Shown here one piece after another: positions 1 to 7,323 of a stretch of DNA of 13,764 bases. How positions within the stretch are numbered: position 1 is the stretch's first letter; each line of letters opens with the position of its first letter. The translations under genes were made by a program, and so were the position numbers. The notes beneath the pieces are model-generated. The model had not been told where the DNA came from. It saw only the letters and a list, made by a program, of their open reading frames with translations, and made no database searches. Origin of the DNA: an uncultured Mailhella sp. (lineage in GTDB: Bacteria; Desulfobacterota; Desulfovibrionia; Desulfovibrionales; Desulfovibrionaceae); NCBI GenBank assembly GCA_948482415.1, contig CAOMFZ010000039.1:1-13764 (forward strand), read 5' to 3'.

Positions 1-446
1 GTATTGTTACCGCTTCACTTTTACTTGGAATTATGATTTTGCCTACAATTATCAGTGTGACAGAATCCGCGCTGCGTGCTGTTCCAGCTCTTTATTATGA
101 AGGAGCTGTGGCTCTTGGGGCGAGTCATGAGCAGAGCGTTTTTCATGTTGTTCTGCCTGCTGCGAAATCAGGTGTTCTTGCGGGCATTGTGCTTGGCATT
201 GGCCGTGCGGTCGGAGAAACCATGGCAGTCATTATGGTTGCAGGAAACCAGGCACGTATTCCAACAGATATTTTTCAAGGTGTGCGAACGCTGACGGCAA
301 ATGTGGTGATTGAAATGGGCTATGCGGCAGATTTGCACAGGGAAGCTCTTATTGCCACAGGCGTTGTGTTATTTTGTTTCATATTAATGATTAATCTTGG
401 TCTTGCCTGTATCAACAGGAAAAACATGACTAAAAAAGGAAAATGA
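1..446 (+). CDS. pstC: Phosphate ABC transporter permease PstC (3' part only)
   Basis: This is the C-terminal part (about 147 residues) of one of the two inner-membrane permeases of the high-affinity phosphate transporter; the reading frame is open from base 3 and the 5' end lies outside the window. The visible part carries the permease coupling loop that contacts the ATPase (EGAVALGAS followed by VLPAAKSGVLAGIVLG) and the PstC/PstA hallmark GRAVGETMAV, then a RTLTANVVIEMG stretch and a last membrane segment (about bases 345-410). The basic tail NRKNMTKKGK fits a cytoplasmic C-terminus. Its TGA stop overlaps the pstA ATG (ATGA), so translation of the two permeases is probably coupled. It is called PstC rather than PstA from its position before the second permease and from the GETMAV and TLTAN motifs. 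Confidence 0.93.
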   Translation, partial: IVTASLLLGIMILPTIISVTESALRAVPALYYEGAVALGASHEQSVFHVVLPAAKSGVLAGIVLGIGRAVGETMAVIMVAGNQARIPTDIFQGVRTLTANVVIEMGYAADLHREALIATGVVLFCFILMINLGLACINRKNMTKKGK

Positions 447-1306
447 GAGTTATTATGCGTTCTGTCTGGAAAATTTTTCAACGTTATAAAAATTCACCGG
501 CATCTGTTTTCCTGTGCATAATGGTATTTGGCTCTGCTTTATTTACTTTTGGCGTGTTATTGTATCTCATTGCTCATATTGTTGTGCAGGGGCTTCCAGC
601 TCTTACATTTTCAACATTTGCCTGGGAATATAGTTCAGAAAATGCTTCAGTAATGCCGGCTGTTTTTAATACCATTATTATCACAGTTCTTGCTCTTTTC
701 TTTGCCGCGCCTGTTGGGATTTTTTCTGCCGTTTATCTGGTGGAATATGCTGAAAAAAACAGTAAATTTGTTGAAGCAGTCCGCATTACCACAGTGACAC
801 TGGCAGGTATACCTTCTATCATTTATGGTCTTTTTGGTATGCTTTTTTTTGTTATTCATTGCGGTTTGGGCTTTTCTCTTCTTTCCGGGGCATTGACATT
901 GAGTATTATGATTTTGCCTCTTCTTATTCGTACGACAGAAGAGGCTCTGCTTGCAGTGCCTGATAGTTATCGGGAAGGAAGTTTTGGGCTTGGGGCAGGA
1001 AAACTGCGGACAATTTTTAAAATTATTTTGCCTGCGTCTGTTCCTGGAATTTTAGCTGGAATTATTCTTGCCATCGGCAGAATAGTGGGAGAAACCGCTG
1101 CGTTAATGTATACGGCGGGAACCGTGGCACAATTTCCCCATTCTATCATGAATTCAGGGCGTTCTTTGGCAATTCACATGTTTACTCTCGCCAATGAGGG
1201 ACTGTATATGGATCAAGCCTATGCCGCAGCTGTTGTTTTGCTCCTGCTCGTGGTTATTATCAATAGTTTTTCGTATTACCTGGCAAAAAAACTTATTCGT
1301 ATCTAA
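443..1306 (+). CDS. pstA: Phosphate ABC transporter permease PstA
   Basis: Second inner-membrane permease of the PstSCAB phosphate importer, 287 residues, a normal family length. It has a short basic N-terminus, about six hydrophobic segments (roughly residues 23-48, 72-102, 115-140, 145-165, 200-222 and 260-282) and the cytoplasmic coupling loop EGSFGLGAGKLRTIFKIILP (about 178-197). This is followed by GIILAIGRIVGETAAL, the PstA form of the permease signature. The ATG at 443 overlaps the pstC stop. An ATG at 455 (residue 5) is an alternative start: the AAGGA at 436-440 sits only 2 bases from the first ATG and 14 from the second, so neither spacing is ideal. PstB follows 9 bases downstream. 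The function call is firm; only the exact start is uncertain. Confidence 0.95.
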   Translation: MRVIMRSVWKIFQRYKNSPASVFLCIMVFGSALFTFGVLLYLIAHIVVQGLPALTFSTFAWEYSSENASVMPAVFNTIIITVLALFFAAPVGIFSAVYLVEYAEKNSKFVEAVRITTVTLAGIPSIIYGLFGMLFFVIHCGLGFSLLSGALTLSIMILPLLIRTTEEALLAVPDSYREGSFGLGAGKLRTIFKIILPASVPGILAGIILAIGRIVGETAALMYTAGTVAQFPHSIMNSGRSLAIHMFTLANEGLYMDQAYAAAVVLLLLVVIINSFSYYLAKKLIRI

Positions 1307-1315
1307 GGAACTTTT

Positions 1316-2065
1316 ATGGATAAAATTACCATTAATTCTATTAATCTTTTTTATGATGATTTTCAGGCATTAAAAAATATTAATCTTTGTTTGCCGGCAC
1401 AAAATATTACAGCTTTTATTGGTCCGTCAGGCTGTGGAAAGTCTACGCTTCTTAAATCGATAAACAGGATGAACGAGTTAATTCCAGACTGCAAAATTGA
1501 GGGAGAAATCCTGCTCGATAATAAAAATGTGTATACTGAATATGATGTCAATATTCTGCGGAAAAAAGTAGGTATGGTTTTTCAGAAGCCTAATCTTTTT
1601 CCCATGAGTATTTATGATAATATTGCCTATGGACCAAGAACGCATGGCGTGACAAAAAAAGCGGATTTAGAGGAAATTGTGGTTACTTCGCTGCAAAGAG
1701 CCGCTGTTTGGGAGGAAAGCAGGGACAGGCTGAATAAAAATGCTTTGGGGCTCTCCGGCGGTCAGCAGCAGCGGCTTTGTATTGCAAGGACTTTGGCGGT
1801 TAATCCTGAAGTTTTGCTGATGGACGAACCAACATCTGCCCTTGATCCTGTTTCTACAGCTAAAATTGAAGATTTACTGATAGAATTAAAAAAACAGTAT
1901 ACTATTGTTATTGTTACTCACAATATGCAGCAGGCAATGCGTATTTCTGATAATACAGCATTTTTCCTGCTTGGTGAGGTGATTGAATACAATACGACAG
2001 ATAAACTCTTTTCTATTCCGCAGGATAAAAGAACAGAAGATTATATTACAGGGAGATTTGGATAA
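1316..2065 (+). CDS. pstB: Phosphate ABC transporter ATP-binding protein PstB
   Basis: Cytoplasmic ATPase that powers phosphate import through PstC/PstA; 249 residues, the usual PstB length. All nucleotide-binding motifs are intact: Walker A GPSGCGKST (36-44), Q-loop Gln90 in VGMVFQKPNLFPMSIYDNIAYG, signature LSGGQQQR (146-153), Walker B VLLMDEP (166-172) and switch His202 in VTHNMQQA. The long FQKPNLFPMSIYDNIAYGPR run and the RMNELIPDCKIEGEI segment distinguish PstB from other ABC ATPases. A clear Shine-Dalgarno (AAGGAA, 1305-1310) precedes the ATG. Its TAA overlaps the phoU start (TAATG), so PhoU is probably made by translational coupling. Confidence 0.97.
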   Translation: MDKITINSINLFYDDFQALKNINLCLPAQNITAFIGPSGCGKSTLLKSINRMNELIPDCKIEGEILLDNKNVYTEYDVNILRKKVGMVFQKPNLFPMSIYDNIAYGPRTHGVTKKADLEEIVVTSLQRAAVWEESRDRLNKNALGLSGGQQQRLCIARTLAVNPEVLLMDEPTSALDPVSTAKIEDLLIELKKQYTIVIVTHNMQQAMRISDNTAFFLLGEVIEYNTTDKLFSIPQDKRTEDYITGRFG

Positions 2066-2724
2066 TGCGCAATAAATTTGAACAGGAACTGAGTGAATTG
2101 CATGAACATCTCATTTATATGGGAGAACTTTGTGAAATTGCCATTTGCAAGGCAACGGCGATTTTGCTGAAAAATGAAAGCTGCAAGGCAAAAACTGTTT
2201 ATGATGTGGAATCGGAAATTGATGCCATTGAAAAAGAAATAGAAAATCTCTGTCTGCGGCTTTTACTTCAGCAGCAGCCTGTTGCCAAAGATTTACGGGA
2301 AGTTTCAGCAGCATTGAAAATCATTACAGATATGGAAAGGATTGGTGACCAGGCTGCTGATATTGCAGAAATTATCACGAATGATACGGCGTATAATCAT
2401 TTTGAATTATCAAAAATTGGGGCAATGAGCAAATGCGTTATGGCAATGGTTTCTGACTGTGTCACAGCATATGTTAAACATGATTTAGCTTTGACTCAGG
2501 CAATTATCAAAAAAGATGAGCATGTGGATGCATTATTTGAAGAGGTTAAACAAGAACTTATTTTATTTATTAACAAAAATATTGCTGAACAGGGCAAATT
2601 AGCTATTGATTTAATTATGGTTGCAAAATATCTTGAACGTATCGGCGACCATGCAGCCAATATTGCAGAGTGGGTGGAATTTGCCCTCACGGGGAATCAT
2701 AAATCATACAGCATGAAGGAATAG
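2065..2724 (+). CDS. phoU: Phosphate signalling regulator PhoU
   Basis: Cytoplasmic, all-helical regulator that joins the state of the Pst transporter to the PhoR kinase and restrains the Pho response when phosphate is sufficient. The 219 residues form the typical two tandem three-helix bundles. Each repeat carries the family's metal-binding signature: DMERIGDQAADIAE (about 89-102) and YLERIGDHAANIAE (about 189-202), where the ERIGD cores align exactly 100 residues apart. It starts on the ATG that overlaps the pstB stop. The order pstB-phoU-phoB-phoR places the transporter, its reporter and the two-component system on one transcript. Confidence 0.96.
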   Translation: MRNKFEQELSELHEHLIYMGELCEIAICKATAILLKNESCKAKTVYDVESEIDAIEKEIENLCLRLLLQQQPVAKDLREVSAALKIITDMERIGDQAADIAEIITNDTAYNHFELSKIGAMSKCVMAMVSDCVTAYVKHDLALTQAIIKKDEHVDALFEEVKQELILFINKNIAEQGKLAIDLIMVAKYLERIGDHAANIAEWVEFALTGNHKSYSMKE

Positions 2725-2727
2725 TCC

Positions 2728-3396
2728 ATGATTTTTTGTGTGGAAGATGAAGATAATATTCGGGAATTAATTATATATTCTTTGCAGGCAACGGGTTTTG
2801 AGGCTTGCGGACTTGCAGACGGAAAGGAACTATTTCAAGCACTTGAGAATTGTTTTCCGGAATTAATTTTGCTTGATATTATGCTTCCGGATTTAGATGG
2901 CTTGGAAATTTTGAAAAAATTAAAGAGTAATCCCAAAACAAAGCATTTTCCTGTTATTTTGCTGACAGCAAAGGGAGCAGAATATGACAAGGTCAAAGGT
3001 TTGGATTCAGGAGCTGATGATTATATTACCAAACCTTTTGGCATTATGGAACTTGTGGCGAGAATTAAGGCAGTCCTTCGGCGTACCGGGCAGAAAGAGC
3101 AGGAACATAGTTTAAGCCTGGGAAATATTGTTCTTGATTTAGAAAAATATGAAGTGCGAAGCAATGGCGAACCGGTTATTCTTACACTTAAAGAATTTGA
3201 ATTATTAAAGAAACTTATGTGTAATCCTGAACATGTGATTTCTCGTAATACTTTGCTTGAAGAAATTTGGGGAGCAAATTTTTATGTGGAAACAAGAACA
3301 GTCGATGCACATATTAAAACGCTTCGTCAAAAACTTGGGCAAAGCGGAAATCAAATAGAAACGATACGCGGAATTGGTTATAAAATGAGTAAATAG
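2728..3396 (+). CDS. phoB: Phosphate response regulator PhoB, OmpR/PhoB family
   Basis: DNA-binding response regulator of 222 residues. The receiver domain (about 1-118) has the acidic pair Glu6/Asp7, the phosphoacceptor Asp50 in LILLDIMLPDLDGLE, Thr80 and the invariant Lys102 in DDYITKPF. The C-terminal winged helix (about 128-220) shows the family features LTLKEFELLKKL, the VETRTVDAHIKTLRQKL recognition helix and the final ETIRGIGYK. A good Shine-Dalgarno (AAGGA, 2716-2720) lies inside the end of phoU, 7 bases from the ATG. The specific assignment as PhoB, not another OmpR-type regulator, rests on its position between phoU and a PhoR-like kinase; the sequence alone gives only the subfamily. 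It presumably activates this operon and other phosphate-starvation genes. Confidence 0.9.
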   Translation: MIFCVEDEDNIRELIIYSLQATGFEACGLADGKELFQALENCFPELILLDIMLPDLDGLEILKKLKSNPKTKHFPVILLTAKGAEYDKVKGLDSGADDYITKPFGIMELVARIKAVLRRTGQKEQEHSLSLGNIVLDLEKYEVRSNGEPVILTLKEFELLKKLMCNPEHVISRNTLLEEIWGANFYVETRTVDAHIKTLRQKLGQSGNQIETIRGIGYKMSK

Positions 3397-3397
3397 T

Positions 3398-4708
3398 ATG
3401 AAACTGCAAACAAAAATCCATAAGGGCATGCTGCTTTTAATTGCTGTAACTCTGCTTATCAGTTATAGCATATTTACATATATTATTTATCGTCAGACTA
3501 TGAATATGAGTATTTATGAAGTACATCAGGAAGCGCAGTATATAAAACGCTTACTGGCAAATACCGGCAGTGTTTTTTTGCCTACCATTGATGCAGTACT
3601 TTATGATACTCGTATCAGTCTTATTGATAAAGCAGGCAATGTTCTTTATGACTCAAATAGGGATATTGATTTTGAAAATCATCTGCTGCGTTCGGAAGTG
3701 CAGGAAGCTCTTGCAGGAAAAATTGGGGAAGATATCAGAACTTCTGAAACCCTTGGAACAAAAATGTATTATTATGCTGAAATGGTTGATAATAATATTT
3801 TGCGTATTGCCAAAAAATTTGATGCAATGTGGATAACTGCTTTGCGGATATTGCCGGTGATTTTGGCTGCTGCGTGTATTATGTTTATTCTTGCTTATAT
3901 ATTGGCAAAAATTTTAGTGAATAAAATCATTGTGCCCGTCAATCAAATTAATTTGTCCAATCCTTTGGAAAGAAAAAATTATGATGAAATAATGCCTCTT
4001 TTGGTCAGTATTGAAAAACAAAATATGGAAAAAGAAAAAATTGATACCATACGCAAAGAATTTTCTGCCAATGTTTCCCATGAGCTGAAAACTCCGCTTA
4101 CTTCAATTTCCGGCTATGCAGAGCTGATAAAAGACGGTATTGTGCAAAAAAAAGATATAGAAAATTTTGCAGGCCGTATTTATCATGAGGCACAACGACT
4201 TATTGTGCTTATTGACAAAATCATGCTTTTATCAAAATTGGACGAAGATAAACTTGCACTGCATAAAGAAGATGTGGAGCTTTATCCTTTGCTTTTGGAA
4301 ATTTGTAATAGATTAAATCCTTTTGCTCTTGAAAAAAATGTGCATATTGAACTGACTGGTGAAAATATTCAAATTTCAGGCTTTCGGTATATTTTGGATG
4401 AAATGCTGTATAATATTTGTGAAAATGCAATAAAGTATAATAAAGAGAATGGAACAGTGAAAATTTGGATGGGAAAAGTTTTAACGACAAGTAAAATTAT
4501 TATTGAAGATACGGGAATTGGGATTGATAAGCGGTATCAAGAGCGGATTTTTGAACGTTTTTATCGTGTGGACAAAAGCCACAACAGTAAAATAGGCGGT
4601 TCCGGCTTGGGGTTAAGCATTGTAAAATATGCTACTATACTGCATAATATTCAGATTAAGCTTGAAAGTGAACCTGAAAAAGGTACAAAATTTATTTTAG
4701 AATTTTAG
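3398..4708 (+). CDS. phoR: Phosphate sensor histidine kinase PhoR
   Basis: Membrane sensor kinase of 436 residues, the likely partner of the adjacent PhoB. A basic N-terminus leads into membrane segment 1 (about 11-30). An extracytoplasmic region follows (about 31-145), with a PhoR-like stretch ISLIDKAGNVLYDSN, and then membrane segment 2 (about 147-170). The kinase core is complete: phosphoacceptor His228 in FSANVSHELKTPLTSISGY, N box NICENAIKYN (339-348), G1 box DTGIGID (371-377), F box IFERFYRVDKSHN and G2 box GGSGLGLSIVK (400-410). Only about 50 residues separate membrane segment 2 from His228, so there is at most a vestigial HAMP (KIIVPVNQI) and no PAS domain. The start is 1 base after the phoB stop with a weak Shine-Dalgarno; an ATG at 3428 has AAGGGC before it, but would remove the basic flank of the membrane segment. 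Confidence 0.88.
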   Translation: MKLQTKIHKGMLLLIAVTLLISYSIFTYIIYRQTMNMSIYEVHQEAQYIKRLLANTGSVFLPTIDAVLYDTRISLIDKAGNVLYDSNRDIDFENHLLRSEVQEALAGKIGEDIRTSETLGTKMYYYAEMVDNNILRIAKKFDAMWITALRILPVILAAACIMFILAYILAKILVNKIIVPVNQINLSNPLERKNYDEIMPLLVSIEKQNMEKEKIDTIRKEFSANVSHELKTPLTSISGYAELIKDGIVQKKDIENFAGRIYHEAQRLIVLIDKIMLLSKLDEDKLALHKEDVELYPLLLEICNRLNPFALEKNVHIELTGENIQISGFRYILDEMLYNICENAIKYNKENGTVKIWMGKVLTTSKIIIEDTGIGIDKRYQERIFERFYRVDKSHNSKIGGSGLGLSIVKYATILHNIQIKLESEPEKGTKFILEF

Positions 4709-4716
4709 ATTGGTTT

Positions 4717-4737
4717 GATATTTCGGTATTTTTTATT
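4717..4737 (+). terminator. Possible weak intrinsic terminator after phoR
   Basis: A short AT-rich hairpin GATAT-TTCG-GTATT (4717-4730) has a UUCG loop and is followed by further T residues (4731-4734). Two of the five pairs would be G-U, so the stem is weak. It lies 8 bases past the phoR stop, in the 80-base gap between the convergent phoR and pgeF genes. The rest of that gap is AT-rich and shows no stronger hairpin for either strand. Confidence 0.2.
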
Positions 4738-4788
4738 TATATATGATAATTATTGCAATTTTTTTGTGAATGTTCCGGCTTTTATTTT

Positions 4789-5520
4789 TTATTCAAACCA
4801 GATAATGCTTGCCTGGCGGCCTGTCTGGTTGTTTTCGCGGTGGGAAAAGTATTGATTATGCATTGTTTTTGTACAGAAATCAATGCCATATATATTTTCC
4901 GGCAAAAGCCCCGCTTTTTGTAATTGAAAGCGGGTCAGTTCCCATAAATTGAGGGTTTGTTTTTCTGCATTATACCAATTTTTATAGGCATCGCCCCATT
5001 CAGCGGCAAAATGGGTAAATTCCGCTTCGTTTGGTCCAAGGCTTGGACCGCGGACTGCTGATAAATCCCCGGCAGGGATTTTGTATTTTTCGCAAAATTC
5101 TGCAACTGCCTGCGCAATAAAATCATTTCTGCTGCCGCGCCAGCCAACGTGCAGAGCCATGATATGTTCTCCTTGTTTGTCTGTAAAAAGAACAGGCTGG
5201 CAGTCGGCTGTTTTGATAAGGAGGGCATGTTTTGCTTTATCTGTGGCAATACCGTCACCCTCAAGACTTGCTTTTTCAGAATAAAGCGTTTCAGCAGGGC
5301 TAAAATGCAAAATCGAAGAGTGGATTTGGTGTACTTCTAAAACAGGTATATGCAGTTTTTCAAACAAATATTTTCTGTTTTTGAGTATGACCGTATCGTC
5401 TTCACCTCGCCCAAAGGCAATACTGCCAAGGGATTTTTGGGTATTATTGTTTTTGCCGTGAAAAAGGCAATGGACATTTTTGATGCTGCTGAATTGAAAA
5501 AAAAGTAAATTATCAAGCAT
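4789..5520 (-). CDS. pgeF: PgeF/YfiH-family multicopper-oxidase-like protein (peptidoglycan editing factor / purine nucleoside phosphorylase family)
   Basis: A 243-residue member of the YfiH/DUF152 family, close to the usual length. Members have been described as polyphenol oxidases, purine nucleoside-acting enzymes and, for YfiH, a factor that limits wrong amino acids in peptidoglycan precursors. The predicted metal triad is present: His64 in EVHQIHSS, Cys107 in KTADCQPVLF and His124 in MALHVGWRGS. Other family signatures are EGDGIATD (87-94), RGPSLGPNEAEF and the C-terminal DFCTKTMHNQYFSHRENNQTGR. There is no signal peptide, so it should be cytoplasmic. It is a single gene on the minus strand, convergent with phoR and divergent from argS. 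The Shine-Dalgarno before the ATG is weak. The family call is firm; the biological role in this organism is not settled by the sequence. Confidence 0.87.
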   Translation of the reverse strand: MLDNLLFFQFSSIKNVHCLFHGKNNNTQKSLGSIAFGRGEDDTVILKNRKYLFEKLHIPVLEVHQIHSSILHFSPAETLYSEKASLEGDGIATDKAKHALLIKTADCQPVLFTDKQGEHIMALHVGWRGSRNDFIAQAVAEFCEKYKIPAGDLSAVRGPSLGPNEAEFTHFAAEWGDAYKNWYNAEKQTLNLWELTRFQLQKAGLLPENIYGIDFCTKTMHNQYFSHRENNQTGRQASIIWFE

Positions 5521-5539
5521 GATGAATCACTAATCCATA

Positions 5540-5570
5540 CCGCTTTGTTCTATGAAATAGAACAAAGCGG
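5540..5570. repeat. Perfect 14-bp palindrome with 3-base loop between pgeF and argS
   Basis: CCGCTTTGTTCTAT (5540-5553), loop GAA, and its exact complement ATAGAACAAAGCGG (5557-5570). It lies 19 bases upstream of the pgeF ATG and 94 bases upstream of the argS ATG. Neither side has the T tract expected of an intrinsic terminator, and both neighbouring genes start rather than end here. It could be an operator or a hairpin in the pgeF leader transcript; the sequence alone does not decide. Confidence 0.85.
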
Positions 5571-5586
5571 GCCGTAAAAATTTTAT

Positions 5587-5615
5587 TTGCTAAACAAGAG
5601 CATTTTTTATATACT
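5587..5615 (+). promoter_or_regulatory. Predicted sigma70-type promoter for argS
   Basis: TTGCTA (5587-5592) and TATACT (5610-5615) are separated by exactly 17 bases, a near-consensus vegetative promoter in AT-rich sequence. The expected start of transcription is near 5622, which would give argS a leader of about 43 bases. It may drive argS and the co-directional genes after it. The minus strand across the same bases reads TTTACA then TATATA with a 19-base spacer, a poorer match that might serve pgeF. Confidence 0.55.
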
Positions 5616-5645
5616 TTATCACTAACAAATTTTGTAAAGAAATTC

Positions 5646-5664
5646 AATAGAAAAAGGTTCTATT
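5646..5664 (+). promoter_or_regulatory. Hairpin presenting the argS Shine-Dalgarno in its loop
   Basis: AATAGAA (5646-5652) and TTCTATT (5658-5664) are perfect complements flanking AAAGG (5653-5657). AAGG is the argS ribosome-binding site, 7 bases before the ATG at 5665. If the hairpin forms, the site would sit exposed in a 5-base loop with the start codon directly after the stem. The stem is AT-rich and only 7 bp, so it may be marginal in the cell. Confidence 0.45.
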
Positions 5665-7311
5665 ATGCGTGATATACAAGTTTTAAGAGAAGCACTGGAA
5701 AATATTGTCAAAGAAAAAAACTGGGAATGGCCTGAAAAGGCTGTTATTGAGCTTCCTAAAGATACAAAGCACGGTGATTTGGCAACCAATATTGCCATGA
5801 CTCTGGCAAAAATCTGCAAAAAAGCTCCCCGCGCTGTTGCAGAAGACATTTGCGCAGAATTACAAAAAAATCCGCTTATTGAAAAAGTTGAAATTGCCGG
5901 TCCCGGTTTTATCAATGTGACCTTTAAACAGAGTTTTTGGCATGAGCAAGTTCTTCTCATGGAAAGCATGAAAGAAAAATTCGGTTCTTTAACCTATGGC
6001 AATCACAGACGCGTCAATGTGGAATATGTTTCTGCCAATCCCACAGGACCTCTTCATATCGGGCATGGACGCGGTGCGGCTGTAGGGGATAGTATTGCCA
6101 GAATTTTGCGGTTTGCTGGCTATGATGTCAGCACAGAATACTATATCAATGACGCCGGCTTGCAGATGCGTATTTTAGGGCTTTCAACATGGCTGAGAAT
6201 GCAGGACCTTTGTCATATGCCTACGACGTATCCTGAGAGTTACTATAAAGGGGAATATATTATTGATATTGCTAAAGAAATGCTTGAAAAAGACCCCAAG
6301 CTTCCCACTTATCCGGACGCTGAAGACCGCTGCTATGAATATGCCATGAACAAAATTTTGAATGGCATCAAACAAGATTTAAATGATTTCAGAGTGGAGC
6401 ATCAGGTTTGGTTTTCAGAAGCAAGCCTTGTCAATAACGGCACTGTTGAAAAGACCCTGAATAATTTGAAAGAACGCGGCTATGTGTATGAGCAGGATAA
6501 TGCCTTGTGGTTTAAATCTACTTTGTTTGGCGATGATAAAGACCGTGTTCTGCGCAAAAGTGACGGATTTTTAACTTATTTTGCTTCTGACATTGCTTAT
6601 CATGCGGATAAATTCAACCGCGGCTTTGAGGAGCTTGTTGACGTGTGGGGAGCAGACCACCACGGCTATGTGCCTCGCGTTGCCGCAGCTATCGAAACCC
6701 TTGGCAGAAATCCAAAAGAAGATTTTTCAGTTATCCTTATTCAATTAGTCAACCTGCTTCGCGGCGGTGAACCTGTTGCCATGTCCACCCGGGCAGGCGA
6801 ATTTATTACTTTGCGGGAAGTGCTTGATGAAGTGGGTGTTGATGCTGCCCGTTTTATGTTCCTTTCCAGAAAAAGCGACCAGCCTCTTGATTTTGATTTG
6901 GATTTAGTCAAACAGCGTAATTTGGAAAATCCTGTGTATTATGTGCAGTATGCTCATGCGCGGATTAAAACCCTGCTCCGCCGCGGCGAAGAAAACGGGC
7001 ATACTCTTGATGACAAAACAGGTTTGGATGTTTTGGCAGCTTTGACAGACAGTGCTGATATCGGGCTTATTCGTTCCGCTCTGCATTTTGAAGAAGCTGT
7101 GCTTGACGCCGCCAAGGCAAAGGCTGTGCATATTATCAGTTTCTATCTTATGGATTTGGCTGGAAAATTCCATAGTTATTATGCAAATACGCCGGTTTTA
7201 AGCGGTGATGAAAAAACAATAAAAGCACGTTTGGCACTGCTTCGCGTTGTGGCGACTGTTCTTTCTAATGGCTTGAATTTATTAGGTGTTCATGCACCGG
7301 AAACCATGTAA
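5665..7311 (+). CDS. argS: Arginyl-tRNA synthetase
   Basis: Class I aminoacyl-tRNA synthetase that charges tRNA(Arg) with arginine in the cytoplasm; 548 residues, normal length. The N-terminal Arg-tRNA synthetase additional domain spans about 1-90 (KHGDLATNIAMTLAK and AGPGFINVTF are typical). The catalytic domain carries the signature VEYVSANPTGPLHIGHGRGAAVGD with HIGH at 131-134. Further motifs are YINDAG, RKSDGFLTYFASDIAYHADKF and VWGADHHGYVPR. The KMSKS loop is degenerate, MSTRAGEF (373-380), as is common in this family. The DALR-type anticodon-binding domain runs from about 427 to the end and finishes with NLLGVHAPETM. It appears to be the first gene of a five-gene co-directional group, with the next start 12 bases after its stop. 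Confidence 0.97.
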   Translation: MRDIQVLREALENIVKEKNWEWPEKAVIELPKDTKHGDLATNIAMTLAKICKKAPRAVAEDICAELQKNPLIEKVEIAGPGFINVTFKQSFWHEQVLLMESMKEKFGSLTYGNHRRVNVEYVSANPTGPLHIGHGRGAAVGDSIARILRFAGYDVSTEYYINDAGLQMRILGLSTWLRMQDLCHMPTTYPESYYKGEYIIDIAKEMLEKDPKLPTYPDAEDRCYEYAMNKILNGIKQDLNDFRVEHQVWFSEASLVNNGTVEKTLNNLKERGYVYEQDNALWFKSTLFGDDKDRVLRKSDGFLTYFASDIAYHADKFNRGFEELVDVWGADHHGYVPRVAAAIETLGRNPKEDFSVILIQLVNLLRGGEPVAMSTRAGEFITLREVLDEVGVDAARFMFLSRKSDQPLDFDLDLVKQRNLENPVYYVQYAHARIKTLLRRGEENGHTLDDKTGLDVLAALTDSADIGLIRSALHFEEAVLDAAKAKAVHIISFYLMDLAGKFHSYYANTPVLSGDEKTIKARLALLRVVATVLSNGLNLLGVHAPETM

Positions 7312-7316
7312 GAGGA
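7311..7316 (+). promoter_or_regulatory. Shine-Dalgarno supporting a GTG start
   Basis: AGAGGA lies 7 bases upstream of GTG at 7324 and supports that codon as the start of the SPOR gene. The next ATG in frame would remove about 41 residues and has no comparable site. Confidence 0.65.
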
Positions 7317-7323
7317 AAGAAAC

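Noticed and set aside
1..32. Search for a Pho box or operon promoter at the left edge
   Set aside because: The window opens inside pstC coding sequence, so the operon promoter is not in view.
5540..5570. Palindrome as an intrinsic terminator
   Set aside because: No T tract follows it on either strand, and it lies between two divergent gene starts where no transcript is expected to end.
5622..5969. Minus-strand open frame of 115 codons opposite the argS start
   Set aside because: It would run across the argS promoter region and start codon, and its cysteine- and serine-rich translation resembles no known family.
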